A stretch of 37,079 nt of DNA, taken from assembly GCA_045565285.1 (NCBI GenBank), contig JBJLFR010000030.1:1-37079 (forward strand). Reading direction: 5' to 3'. The notes under the pieces were generated by a model. The model worked only from the letters and a program-made list of their open reading frames with translations, was not told where the DNA came from and did no database searches. A program made the position numbers and the translations under genes. The DNA comes from CACIIZ01 sp045565285. GTDB taxonomy: Bacteria > Pseudomonadota > Alphaproteobacteria > Rhodobacterales > Rhodobacteraceae. This document shows, one piece after another, positions 16,600 to 25,224 of this stretch (within the stretch, counting starts at the first letter, position 1; each line of letters begins with the position of its first letter).

Positions 16600-17164
16600 T
16601 TATATGGGTTCAATACATTTTGAATCGTTATTTTTTGGAGAGTTTACGTAACTTCCTACTCTATAGCTTTCGAGTGTTTCTGTTAACTCTAGGTTATCTA
16701 TTGTAAAATCTTCTATCCATGATTTTCTAGCAATTTTACCCAATATTAAAGGTTGTCTATGATGAATATTAGCCAAATTTGGATTTGCTTCTTTAGTTAT
16801 AATAGCGCAACCTTTGCTATTATAAATTCCAGCAAAATAAATTATTTTTTTGTTATTATGAATATAAAAAGGTTTTTTTTTGTTCTGTTTTGGATTTTTT
16901 CCACTCAAACCATCCATCTGAAACTATAATACAAGGCTTTGATTTTTTAAAAGCTGGCTTTTCTCTTAATGTTTCAATTCTAGCATTTATTAAATTTATA
17001 GGCTTATCATTCCATTCAGGTGAAAGGCCCCAATAAAATAAAACTGGTTTTGGTATTAAAATGAGAATTAAATTTGATGGGGCTATATTATAATTAGGGC
17101 TAATATCAAAATTTACCTTCTCTTTTACTTTCGCTTTATTGTATAAGGTAAACCTTCCACACAT
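16600..17164 (-). CDS. SOS response-associated peptidase (YedK/HMCES family), frameshifted
   Basis: The family crosslinks to abasic sites in single-stranded DNA through the amine and thiol of Cys2. The frame opens with MCGRF (C2), then NYNIAP and GWFEW, and after a shift continues KPFYIHNN, FAGIYN and HHRQPLIL, the equivalent of the catalytic-His strand. The break is in the T9 run at 16873-16881 (A9 in the coding strand): with eight A the reading passes EQKKPFYIH without interruption. Corrected length is 187 residues, shorter than the usual 210-230. It lies 4 bases downstream of the agmatinase-family gene. One extra base in a homopolymer suggests sequence error, but a real pseudogene is possible. 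Confidence 0.82.
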
Positions 17165-17168
17165 GGAT

Positions 17169-18134
17169 TTAACTTTTTTTTAATCTCTTTTTTTCATCAA
17201 TAAAACCTAAAAACATTGCAACAGTTAGTGCACCTAGGTAGGAAGTTACATTTGTACCTACGTCTAATTTTGGATTTACTTCTACAAAATCAAATCCAAC
17301 AATATTCATTTTTTTTGAAAGGCTTTTTAGTGAAGATTTTAATTCTTCAAAATAAAAACCATTAGGTTCAGCGGAAACACAACCTGGAACCAAAGACATA
17401 TCATAAGCATCAATATCAATGGTAACGTAACAGTCTTCATTAGCAGGAAGATTATCCCAAATATTATCAGGACCCTTATGTCTTATTTCGCTCATTTTGA
17501 TAATATTACTTCCATTTTTTAATGAGTCATTCACATCAGATTTATGATCCCTCATACTTCTAATACCTACTTGATGAAGTGATTTTACGTGATCTAATTT
17601 ATGTAATAACCTGAATGAAGTCGAATTAGTATAAGTCATTCCTTCTGTTACTTTAGAGTAGTCAATGTGTGCATCAAATTGTACTACATGGATTGGTTTT
17701 TTATAACTTCTTACTATAGGATACGTTATAGTGTGATCTCCTCCAAGGATAATAGGTAGTACCTTTTGATCAAGGATTTTTTCAATAACTTTTGTTAATT
17801 TTTCCATAGTTACATCCCCTCTACTAGGAGTCACATCTATATCGCCAAGATCAACTATTGTATTATTGGAAATTGCATCTCTAAGGTATTCTTTATTACT
17901 TTCAATGTCATAAATAGCTCCACCACCAAATCTAAGGGAATGTTCTCTAACAGATCTAGCGCAAAATCTTGAACCACCTACAAAAGGAGAGCCCTCATCG
18001 TATGGAACACCTATGACTGCATAAGATCCATCGATCTGATCTAGGTTATTACACATTTTTGACCTTAAAAATGTAGGTATACCAGAATATCCTCTATTTG
18101 CATCAAAATCTGCAATCAAACGCTCAATTTTCAT
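17169..18134 (-). CDS. Agmatinase-family ureohydrolase
   Basis: Manganese-dependent ureohydrolase (arginase/agmatinase fold), 321 residues, which hydrolyses a guanidino compound to an amine plus urea. Metal-binding residues are present: GGDH (H134), DAHID (D154, H156, D158) and TIDIDAYD (D240, D242). The N-terminal GIPTFLRS and PYDEGSPFVGGSRFCARSVRE regions fit the agmatinase / guanidinobutyrase / proclavaminate amidinohydrolase branch better than arginase. The exact substrate is uncertain. Its start overlaps the DsbA-family gene by 4 bases and the YedK gene follows 4 bases later. Confidence 0.88.
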   Translation of the reverse strand: MKIERLIADFDANRGYSGIPTFLRSKMCNNLDQIDGSYAVIGVPYDEGSPFVGGSRFCARSVREHSLRFGGGAIYDIESNKEYLRDAISNNTIVDLGDIDVTPSRGDVTMEKLTKVIEKILDQKVLPIILGGDHTITYPIVRSYKKPIHVVQFDAHIDYSKVTEGMTYTNSTSFRLLHKLDHVKSLHQVGIRSMRDHKSDVNDSLKNGSNIIKMSEIRHKGPDNIWDNLPANEDCYVTIDIDAYDMSLVPGCVSAEPNGFYFEELKSSLKSLSKKMNIVGFDFVEVNPKLDVGTNVTSYLGALTVAMFLGFIDEKKRLKKS

Positions 18135-18778
18135 ATATAATTTCTCCCATTTTTTTGAAATACTTCTTCAAAAACTTCTAGCCAAAATTCTTTTGTTTGA
18201 GCGCCAGGTACCACATAATCATCATTAATAATAAAGGTAGGAACACCAGTAACTCCTGCATCTCTGTATTTATTTTCTGTTTCCAAAATTATATCTATTT
18301 TTTCATCATGTTCTAACATTTTTTTTGTGATTTTTTTTGATAAACCTGTTTTCCTACTTATTTCAATTAAGCTATCAATATTTCCTATATCTTTTCCTTC
18401 TGCAAAATAAGCTTTAAATAAGTTCTCAACTAAAAGAGTACCTTTCTCTTCTAGTTGTGCCCAATAAATCAATCGATTTGCATTTATGGTATTTGGTGTA
18501 AATTGAATCTTTGAAAAATCAAATTCAATATCATTTTCTTTGAGTTTATGAACTATGGGATTATAGATCTCTATTATTTTTTTTTCACTACCAAACTTCT
18601 GTATCAGGTATTTTTTTCTAGCAATACCATCCTTAGGCATATTTGGGTTTAATTGAAAGGGTACCCAATTAACTTGAATTAGATTAGAATTAAATTTACT
18701 AATTGCATTATCAAGACATTTTTTTCCTATATAACACCACGGACAAATAGGATCTGATAAACATTTTATTTTTATCAT
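18131..18778 (-). CDS. DsbA family thioredoxin-fold protein (FrnE-like)
   Basis: A 215-residue protein of the DsbA/2-hydroxychromene-2-carboxylate isomerase superfamily. The active-site motif CPWC (C12-C15) follows a short beta strand, there is a helical insertion, and GVTGVPTFIIND near residue 174 supplies the cis-proline loop. No signal peptide is present, so it is probably cytoplasmic, like FrnE. Likely a thiol oxidoreductase; substrate unknown. It is the first gene of a tightly packed minus-strand trio with the ureohydrolase and YedK. Confidence 0.85.
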   Translation of the reverse strand: MIKIKCLSDPICPWCYIGKKCLDNAISKFNSNLIQVNWVPFQLNPNMPKDGIARKKYLIQKFGSEKKIIEIYNPIVHKLKENDIEFDFSKIQFTPNTINANRLIYWAQLEEKGTLLVENLFKAYFAEGKDIGNIDSLIEISRKTGLSKKITKKMLEHDEKIDIILETENKYRDAGVTGVPTFIINDDYVVPGAQTKEFWLEVFEEVFQKNGRNYI

Positions 18779-18881
18779 AAAATTAATCCTCTACTCAAAA
18801 ATTTTATTATAAAAGTAGTATTAAAGATTTAAATCCAAATTGTGAATTTTTTTTTACCTTACTAATAAACTCGGGATTGAC

Positions 18882-18906
18882 AATTCTTACTATTATACTA
18901 AGAATT
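18882..18906. promoter_or_regulatory. Candidate operator/promoter upstream of hemP
   Basis: A perfect 8-base inverted repeat, AATTCTTA (18882-18889) and TAAGAATT (18899-18906), is separated by 9 bases. It sits inside a promoter-like pair: TTGACA at 18877-18882 and TAAGAA at 18899-18904, 16 bases apart. A dimeric regulator here would block RNA polymerase. Iron-responsive control would suit the downstream genes, but the sequence is not a clear match to a Fur, Irr or RirA box that I can verify. Confidence 0.4.
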
Positions 18907-18914
18907 AAACTATT

Positions 18915-18931
18915 CCGACTACATGAGTCGG
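18915..18931 (+). other. Short GC-rich hairpin in the hemP leader
   Basis: CCGACT (18915-18920) and AGTCGG (18926-18931) can pair around the 5-base loop ACATG, 23 bases before the hemP start codon. It stands out because the surrounding DNA is very AT-rich. It could stabilise the leader or affect translation, but there is no T-tract, so it is not a standard terminator. Confidence 0.35.
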
Positions 18932-18954
18932 GTATTGAATATAGAAAGTAGATT

Positions 18955-19164
18955 ATGCCGGAAAGGAAGGTTGAAATTTTACTTGATGCCATCGAAAAAT
19001 TCGACGAGGCGTCTAGTCCAGAGAATTCTTTTAATGCTACAACTGTTAGAAAAATTAATGCTTTAGATTTAATTGGTTCATCTAATACTGCAATAATTAG
19101 TCTAGGATCGCAGGAGTATATTTTGAGATTAACGAGACAAAATAAATTAATTCTTACTAAGTAG
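18955..19164 (+). CDS. hemP: Hemin uptake protein HemP family
   Basis: Small protein of 69 residues. The C-terminal half carries the HemP pattern: IGSSNTAIISLGSQEYILRL followed by TRQNKLILTK, ending exactly as HemP proteins do. Members are iron-regulated and, where studied, act as transcriptional activators of heme or iron uptake genes. The N-terminal 30 residues are longer and more acidic than in many members. No strong ribosome-binding site is visible before ATG. It precedes a small secreted protein and an Fe(III) transporter, supporting a role in iron supply. Confidence 0.82.
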   Translation: MPERKVEILLDAIEKFDEASSPENSFNATTVRKINALDLIGSSNTAIISLGSQEYILRLTRQNKLILTK

Positions 19165-19227
19165 AATTATTATTTGATAAGCCAGCTAATGATCTGCAAG
19201 CTATAAAACAATGAAATGGAGAGAATA

Positions 19228-19527
19228 ATGAAGAGTAATGCTAAATTAACAGTAGCATCAATGATTTCTATCTTGAGCTTAGCCAGTTTTGGTTTTTCGG
19301 GTGATACAAATTCAGATGCAGATTATGGTCCATATCCTGTAACTCTAAAAGGCTATACAGGGAGTAAGACAAATTCAGTTTCTTATACTGGTCAAATTGG
19401 AAGACAAGTATTACACACAAGTTTAAAAAAATTATCATCTCAAGGTAATGGTGGAGCAAACGCGGGACGTATTAAAGCAGAGATGCTGTCTTATTTCGGT
19501 GGGACTGATAAAAACAAGAAACCATGA
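19228..19527 (+). CDS. Small secreted protein of unknown function in the iron region
   Basis: A 99-residue protein with a signal peptide (MKSNAKLT, then a hydrophobic core to about residue 24). I use the ATG at 19228 because GGAG lies 7 bases before it; an ATG 12 bases upstream has none. The mature part, with YPVTLKGYTG and VSYTGQIGRQVLHTSLKKL, looks weakly like the start of longer imelysin/DUF4856-type surface proteins, but this copy stops after one short segment. No downstream frame continues the similarity, so it is not simply frameshifted. Position between hemP and an Fe(III)-binding protein suggests an iron-linked role. Function unknown. Confidence 0.65.
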   Translation: MKSNAKLTVASMISILSLASFGFSGDTNSDADYGPYPVTLKGYTGSKTNSVSYTGQIGRQVLHTSLKKLSSQGNGGANAGRIKAEMLSYFGGTDKNKKP

Positions 19528-19597
19528 GAGAAATTTTAATAAATTATCAACATTATATTTTTCACCACTTTTAGAGATTAAAAATATTTTCAAAAAG

Positions 19598-19617
19598 AAA
19601 ATGAAGAACTTCATTTT
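19598..19617 (+). terminator. AT-rich hairpin, possible weak terminator
   Basis: AAAATGAA (19598-19605) pairs with TTCATTTT (19610-19617) around a GAAC loop and is followed by AATTTTT. It lies between the small secreted protein and the Fe(III)-binding protein and may separate their transcripts partially. Confidence 0.4.
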
Positions 19618-19670
19618 AATTTTTAGGTTTGTAAAAAGATAACTTCTGCATATTAAACCAATAGGGGTAA

Positions 19671-20694
19671 ATGATGAAATTTAGAAACAAATATATATTA
19701 TCTATTTTTATTTACATATTAAGTTTAAACTCATTAATAGCTGCTGAAATAAATATTTATTCACATAGACAGCCTTTTTTAATCAACCCATTTTTAGAAG
19801 CTTTCACACAAGAAACAGGCATTAAGACTAATGTTGTTTACGCTACAAAAGGTCTAGCGCAAAGATTGCGTGCTGAAGGTAAAAATAGTCCAGCTGATTT
19901 AATTCTAACAGTTGATATTGGTAGGTTATATATTTATGAGGATTTGGATTTGTTATCAGAAGTTAGTTCTCCTATTCTGGATGAAAATATACCAAAACAT
20001 TTGAAAAGTGAAAGAAATACATGGTTTGCATTGTCAAAAAGATCAAGAATTATTGCCACTTCTAAAGAAAGATTAAAAAAAGACGATATTTTAAGAGTTG
20101 AGGATTTAGCTGACCCAAAATGGAAAGGAAAAATCTGTAGCAGACCTGGAAGCCATGTATACAATAGAGCTTTAATGGCTTCAATTATAGCTGAGTATGG
20201 ATTAGAAAAAGCTGAAGATTGGGCTGCTGGATTAGTATCTAATTTAGCTAGAAGGCCTCAAGGAAATGATAGAGCTCAAGTGAAAGGAATTTTTGAAGGG
20301 TTATGCGACATTGCTATTATTAATAATTATTATTTTGGTAAATTAAAATACTCAGAAGATCCTATTCAAAGAAAGTGGGCAAAATCAATGAGATTAACTT
20401 TTCCTAATCAGGGGGAAGGTGATCGAGGAGCTCATATCAATATTTCAGGTGGTGGAATAGCAAAGTATTCAAAAAACAAAAAAGCCGCTCAAAAATTATT
20501 GGAATTTCTTTCAGGTGAAAAATCCCAAAAAATGTACAGTGAAATTAATTTTGAATATCCAGTAAATATTAAAGTGCAACCTACTGAAGAATTAATTAGT
20601 TGGGGGTAGTTTTAGAGAAGATAAAATTTCAGTAGAAAAAATTGCTCAATTATCCATAGAAGCTCAGAAAATAATTGATAGAGTTGGCTGGTAA
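19671..20694 (+). CDS. Fe(III) ABC transporter, periplasmic binding protein (FutA/FbpA family), frameshifted near 3' end
   Basis: Ferric-iron binding protein with an N-terminal signal peptide ending near LIAA before EINIYSHRQ. Typical features are LILTVDIGRLY, DLADPKWKGKICSR, and INNYYFG, where tyrosines bind iron. The frame stops at 20607, but another frame continues FREDKISVEKIAQLSIEAQK to RVGW and stop at 20692-20694, which matches the C-terminus of the family. Removing one G from the G5 run at 20602-20606 joins them as SWGSFRED. Corrected length is 340 residues, normal for FutA. AGGGG precedes the ATGATG start. The permease follows 7 bases after the corrected stop. Confidence 0.9.
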
Positions 20695-20701
20695 AGAAAA
20701 A

Positions 20702-22330
20702 ATGAAAATTTCGTCTTTTACTGGAGAAAGTGTATTTTTTTCAAGCACAATTTTTTTCTCTTTTTTATTTTTTTGTCCTATTGTTGCTTTGTTAATTATG
20801 AGCAGTAATACTAGTAATGGAATATGGCAACACCTTATTGATACAGTCTTATTTGAGTACGTCTATAATACTTTAGTTTTAATGATAGGAGTAATATTTC
20901 TATCACTGATAATTTCAGTTATACCTGCATGGTTAGTATCAAACTATAATTTTAGATTTTCTAAGTTTGTTGACTGGATTTTGGTATTACCCATCGCGTG
21001 TCCAGCATATTTAGTAGCATATGCATATACTGATTTTTTTGAATATGCCGGTCCTGTTCAAAATTTTATTAGACTTATTTTTAATTTTAATTCTCCAAAT
21101 GATTATTTTTTTCCAGAAATAAGGTCATTATGGGGAGCTATTTTTGTGATGTCATTTGTCTTATATCCTTATATTTATGTTCTTGCTAGAACAGCTTTTA
21201 GAAAAGCTCCAATGAGTCTTTATGAGACTTCAAGACTATATAATAAATCTACTTTTTTTTCAGTTGGGTTACCTCTTGCAAGACCTGCTATTTTTGCTGG
21301 CTTAGCTCTGGTATGTATGGAAGTTGTTTCTGACTTTGGAACAGTAGAATATTTTTCATTAGAAACTCTTACTTTAGGTATTTTTAATGTCTGGATTGGA
21401 ATGAATAGCATAACTTCAGCTGCACAATTATCAATCATAACATTCATTTTTATTATTACTTTACTTTTTATAGAAATTAAATCCAGAGCAGCTAGTAAAT
21501 ATCATGATACAAGTAAGAGAAATACTTATATCAGTTTAAACAGCCTAAATAAAAAAAAATCTATTTTATGTATTCTTATTTGTTTATTTCCTCCACTAAT
21601 AGGTTTTTTTATCCCAGTAATTATTTTAATTTCCAATGGTTTATATGCTTTTGAATATGAGCCTATAACTATGTTTTATAAGCCATTTTTAAATTCATTA
21701 ATTGTCTCTTTTTTATGTGCTATATTTGTAATATTTTTCTCCTTTTTTATTGTTTCTTATAGTCATGAATCCAAACTAAGATCTATTAAAATACTCGCAG
21801 CTATTTCTTCTTCTGGTTACGCTTTTCCTGGAACTATGTTAGCTGTAGGGGTAGTTATTTTTATTGGTTTTCTAGACAATTTTATTAATTCAGTAGATGA
21901 TTATATATATATAATTCCGAATAATTTATACTTTGGGGGCACTTTTTTTGCACTTTTATTTGCATATGTTGTGAGATTTCAGGCCATTGGGTATGGATCA
22001 ATAACTTCAGGATTGCAGAAAATTCCGCAGAATTTATTTTCGGCAAGTAGATGTCTTGGTAATAATTTTACTGAAACAACTTTCAAGATTACTCTTCCTC
22101 TGATTATTCCATTTTTAGTAGCGGGAGGTTTGTTGGTATTTGTCGATACTATGAAAGAATTACCCATGACACTCCTTTTGAGGCCATTTAATTTTGAAAC
22201 CCTTGCTACTCAAGCTTATCAATATGCACATAGTGAATTAATGGCTGAAGCATCCATCCCTGCATTATTAATAATTGTATCTGGATTAATTCCTGTTGTT
22301 CTTATGAATAAACTTTTAAGGGAAATATAA
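20702..22330 (+). CDS. Fe(III) ABC transporter, permease (FbpB/FutB type)
   Basis: Integral membrane protein of 542 residues with about twelve hydrophobic segments in two binding-protein-dependent permease domains. EAA-like loops are seen at SLYETSRLYNKSTFFSVGLPLARPA (core of the first half, near 180-200) and NLFSASRCLGNNFTETTFKITLPLIIP (core of the second half). I start at ATG 20702, just after the corrected stop of the binding protein; a TTG start at 20675 would overlap that gene. No ATPase gene follows: the next gene is convergent, 19 bases away, so the ATPase must be elsewhere or shared. Confidence 0.9.
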   Translation: MKISSFTGESVFFSSTIFFSFLFFCPIVALLIMSSNTSNGIWQHLIDTVLFEYVYNTLVLMIGVIFLSLIISVIPAWLVSNYNFRFSKFVDWILVLPIACPAYLVAYAYTDFFEYAGPVQNFIRLIFNFNSPNDYFFPEIRSLWGAIFVMSFVLYPYIYVLARTAFRKAPMSLYETSRLYNKSTFFSVGLPLARPAIFAGLALVCMEVVSDFGTVEYFSLETLTLGIFNVWIGMNSITSAAQLSIITFIFIITLLFIEIKSRAASKYHDTSKRNTYISLNSLNKKKSILCILICLFPPLIGFFIPVIILISNGLYAFEYEPITMFYKPFLNSLIVSFLCAIFVIFFSFFIVSYSHESKLRSIKILAAISSSGYAFPGTMLAVGVVIFIGFLDNFINSVDDYIYIIPNNLYFGGTFFALLFAYVVRFQAIGYGSITSGLQKIPQNLFSASRCLGNNFTETTFKITLPLIIPFLVAGGLLVFVDTMKELPMTLLLRPFNFETLATQAYQYAHSELMAEASIPALLIIVSGLIPVVLMNKLLREI

Positions 22331-22349
22331 TAGGCTATATCTTTTAAAA

Positions 22350-23280
22350 TTAAACAGATTCTCTTCTTAAACTTTGGCACATGCAATGAACACCACCACC
22401 ACCTTGAGTTATCATGGAAAGTTCAGGGTCAAAGATTTCAAATCCCTCAGCTTTTAGATTTTTTTTAAGCGTTTGAGAAGCTTTAGGTAGGAGTACTCGA
22501 TCATTGCCAAGAGCTACTACATTACACCCTAGTTCTATTGTTTCTTGGAAAGGGACTGGTATGATTTTAATTTTCTTATCTTTTAACCAAGATACTATTT
22601 TTGGGTCTGTACAATCTAGGCATACCGCTGCTAGTTTTTCTGCCAGCATTACAACCATTAAATCAATATGTACAAAAAAAGGATCAATATCTGCTAAAAA
22701 TACTTCCCAGTTTTCTTCTTCAAACCAATTTTTTAGTTGAAGAGCTGCATTATATTGGGATCTTCCTTCATCTCCTTCCCAGCCAATTAAAACACAACCA
22801 GGTTCAATTACATTAAAATCTCCACCTTCAAAATGACCTGCAGTAATAAAATCATAAATTGGAATGCCTAATTCATTATAAGTCTCTATTGCTCTATAGT
22901 TTTCACCTTTTCTCCACCATTGGGCCATATTAGTTATAATTGCTCCAAAGGGTGTCATAATCGAACTGTCTCTAGCGAATATTTGATAAGGTAGTGCTGG
23001 ATCTAAGTTGTGCATATGAACTTTAACTCCAGCAGACGTGTAAGCAGATATCATTTCTTGAAATTGTTTTTTTGCTATATCATGATCAAAAGATATAGCA
23101 CGCCTAATAGTTTTTTTTTGAGACTGAGCTAGTTTTTAGCCATTTATAATTCTCTACTGGACCCAATAAAACGTCTTTTAAAACTCCATATTCTGAATTT
23201 GCACCCCAATAGTTTAACAAAGGAGTATTTCCATCATTATTTCTGTTTCTAAGTGTAAATTTATTTTTACGCTCTACCAT
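22350..23280 (-). CDS. Amidinotransferase / dimethylarginine dimethylaminohydrolase-like enzyme, frameshifted
   Basis: Guanidine-modifying enzyme of the pentein fold. The start at 23280 (AGGA about 9 bases before ATG) gives LLNYWGANSEYGVLKDVLLG, the family N-terminus. The frame breaks in the T9 run at 23111-23119; with eight A on the coding strand it reads SKKTIRRAISFDHD into the long downstream frame. Later motifs are FARDSS (substrate Asp), HFEGGDF, FVHIDL (catalytic His) and GGGGVHCMC (catalytic Cys). Corrected length is 309 residues. Hydrolysis of dimethylarginine, arginine or another guanidino compound, or amidino transfer, are all possible. It is the third gene of the mtoX-ferredoxin operon, 21 bases downstream of the ferredoxin. 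Confidence 0.85.
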
Positions 23281-23301
23281 AATGTTTCCTATCTTTAGAA
23301 G

Positions 23302-23673
23302 TTACCAATTAGATAAGTTATTTTTTTTCATTGTTATAAAAATCTTATCAAGAGCTCCAGGTTTTATAAAGGGATTTTGGTAAAGAGTATCATGACTTTC
23401 AACCCCTACATCTATTACACAATTAGTTTGAGGTCTAGCTACGCATAAAAGTATATAACCCTCGCTGGACTGCCTTTTATTTAAAGCAGTAGCATTAGGT
23501 TGTTTTACTTTACCTTGTATCAATCTAGCAGCACAAGTAATACAACCACCATATCTACATCCAATAGGTAGTAAATGACCTAAATTTTCAACTGCATCTA
23601 TGATGGCTTCATCTTCTCCAACAAGTATTTCAAGGTTATTCCTGTTCCTCAAGGTAACAGTATATTGTTTCAT
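23302..23673 (-). CDS. Plant-type [2Fe-2S] ferredoxin
   Basis: Soluble electron carrier of 123 residues. Cluster cysteines C39, C44 and C47 (CRYGGCITC) and C77 (LLCVARP) have the CX4CX2CXnC spacing of plant and cyanobacterial ferredoxins, unlike the adrenodoxin-type Fdx. YTVTLRNRNN at the N-terminus and IIDAVENLGHLLPIGC also match that group. The roughly 25-residue tail after the domain is extra. It lies 32 bases after the methanethiol oxidase homologue and 21 before the amidinotransferase-like gene. It may carry electrons for a partner of either enzyme or for an oxygenase elsewhere; no reductase is adjacent. Confidence 0.88.
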   Translation of the reverse strand: MKQYTVTLRNRNNLEILVGEDEAIIDAVENLGHLLPIGCRYGGCITCAARLIQGKVKQPNATALNKRQSSEGYILLCVARPQTNCVIDVGVESHDTLYQNPFIKPGALDKIFITMKKNNLSNW

Positions 23674-23705
23674 CGATGAAGCCGATTTACTTATATTAAG
23701 TTAAA

Positions 23706-25070
23706 TTAAGTCCAAATATCAGAAGAACAATCTCCTCCTGGATATCTCGTTTCATGTGCTCTTGAAGGACCATCAGGTTCTTTCCCAAAATCAACAATAA
23801 ATTTATCATTAATTTTCATTCCGCCTTTCTCAGTATCACAATCAACTACTACCATAGCTCCACCTTCATCCTTCATTCCTGGATAAAAATTGATTATCCC
23901 AAGTTGAAAAAAGAGATGTTGTAACGTAAAGGCGTTTTCCATCTAATGATAACTGTATCATTTGCGGACCACCTTCTATCTTTTTACCATTAATTTCTGG
24001 AGCTTTTCCTAACAAACCTCCAATCCATGCTTGTCCAGTTAATTTTGGGTTACTAGGTTCAGAAATATCATACTGTCTAACATCGCCATGTAGCCAATTA
24101 GCAAAGTAAAGAAATTTGTCATCCATAGATACCAAAATGTCAGTTATTAGTCCTGGTAGAGGGACTGGAAAAAAATCAACCTCTATAGAGGCTACATCAA
24201 TTACCTTCTTAATTTCTGGATCTGCCCTTTCAGTGTTATAATGAAATATATTTGAAGAAAGAGTTGCTCCCACATATCCATGACTAGAATCCGGGTCATG
24301 AAGCATTCTTGTTTCAAGAGGAATAAGACCTTCTTCGCCAAGGTCAAATGTTTTCTTTACTTCTTTTTTTTCTAAATCCCAGAAATGAATTCTTCTTCCA
24401 TACTTATCTTTAGCAACATCATCTAATTCAAAGCCTGGTTGAAATGTTTTTGGTTGTGTGCTGCCCATTCTGTTGAAACCATCATATTTTTTCTTGGTTG
24501 ATACCAAAAATCATAGCTATATTCGATGTCCATATCTTTTAGGGGTTTGGTCCAAGGACCTATTATTTCAAAATCTTGGTTCAAATGAAGATAACCACCT
24601 GGAGAACCTCCCTCTGCATCTCCAAGCATTGAAACAATAATATCTTTTCCCATACAATGAACTGTATGAGGAGCTGATAAATTAGTTTTTTTCTTAACCT
24701 CTTCTCCATCGACAACTTTAAAAATTGATGGAGCCCTAGGATCTGTTTTGGTATCAATAATATAAAAATTTGATGTTCTTACACCTGGTAAAATTAAATA
24801 TTTTCTTTCCTTACTTGAATCGCAATGACAAGATGAGCATGCATTCCAGCCAGAATGATGTAATTCATCCCCAATATTAGGCATCGGCAATCTGTGAATA
24901 ACCTGACTATATGTTGGACTATTTTCATCTGCATCTATAGTTGCTAAATAATCGGGTTTTTCTATACCTGTTCCGGTATATATACATACTGTGTATACTA
25001 TTTTTTCTTTTGGAGCTTTTACCGCTTCAGCTGGTGATGAATAGCCTGGTCCAGTCGTCTGATCTAACAT
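23706..25070 (-). CDS. mtoX: Methanethiol oxidase / selenium-binding protein (SBP56 family), two frameshifts
   Basis: Copper-dependent oxidase family that converts methanethiol to formaldehyde, H2S and H2O2. Three overlapping frames form one protein. It shows APKEKIVYTVCIY, DYLATIDAD, HRLPMPNIGDELHHSGWNAC then SSC, SYDFWYQPR, GLITDILVSMDDKFLYFANW, HGDVRQYDIS, QMIQLSLDGKRLYVTTS and HETRYPGGDCSSDIW, very close to human SELENBP1. One A is missing in the coding-strand A5 (24447-24451), joining STEWAAHNQ to KTFQPGFELDD. One T is extra in the T5 (23885-23889), joining STWDNQF to YPGMKDEGG. Corrected length is 454 residues, normal. No signal peptide is seen, unlike characterised periplasmic bacterial MtoX, so location is uncertain. 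Confidence 0.9.
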
Positions 25071-25224
25071 TTATTTTCCCTTCAAATTTTTACATAATAA
25101 ATAAACTTTTAATTACTTTTAGGTTAATAATAAAATTATAGCCATACAAGCAAATAATTGTTATTCACTTAAAACTTATATTTCACATTTTAAAAAACTA
25201 TAGTGGCTTGACTTGAGGCTTCAT

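Noticed and set aside
19448..19642. Possible frameshifted continuation of the small secreted protein
   Set aside because: The shifted frame gives a Lys/Phe-rich sequence without resemblance to imelysin-like proteins and runs through a hairpin, so it does not look coding.
23706..25070. Treating mtoX as three separate short genes or as a decayed pseudogene
   Set aside because: The three frames join through single-base changes in homopolymers and every conserved block of the SBP56 family is present, so one gene with sequence errors is simpler.
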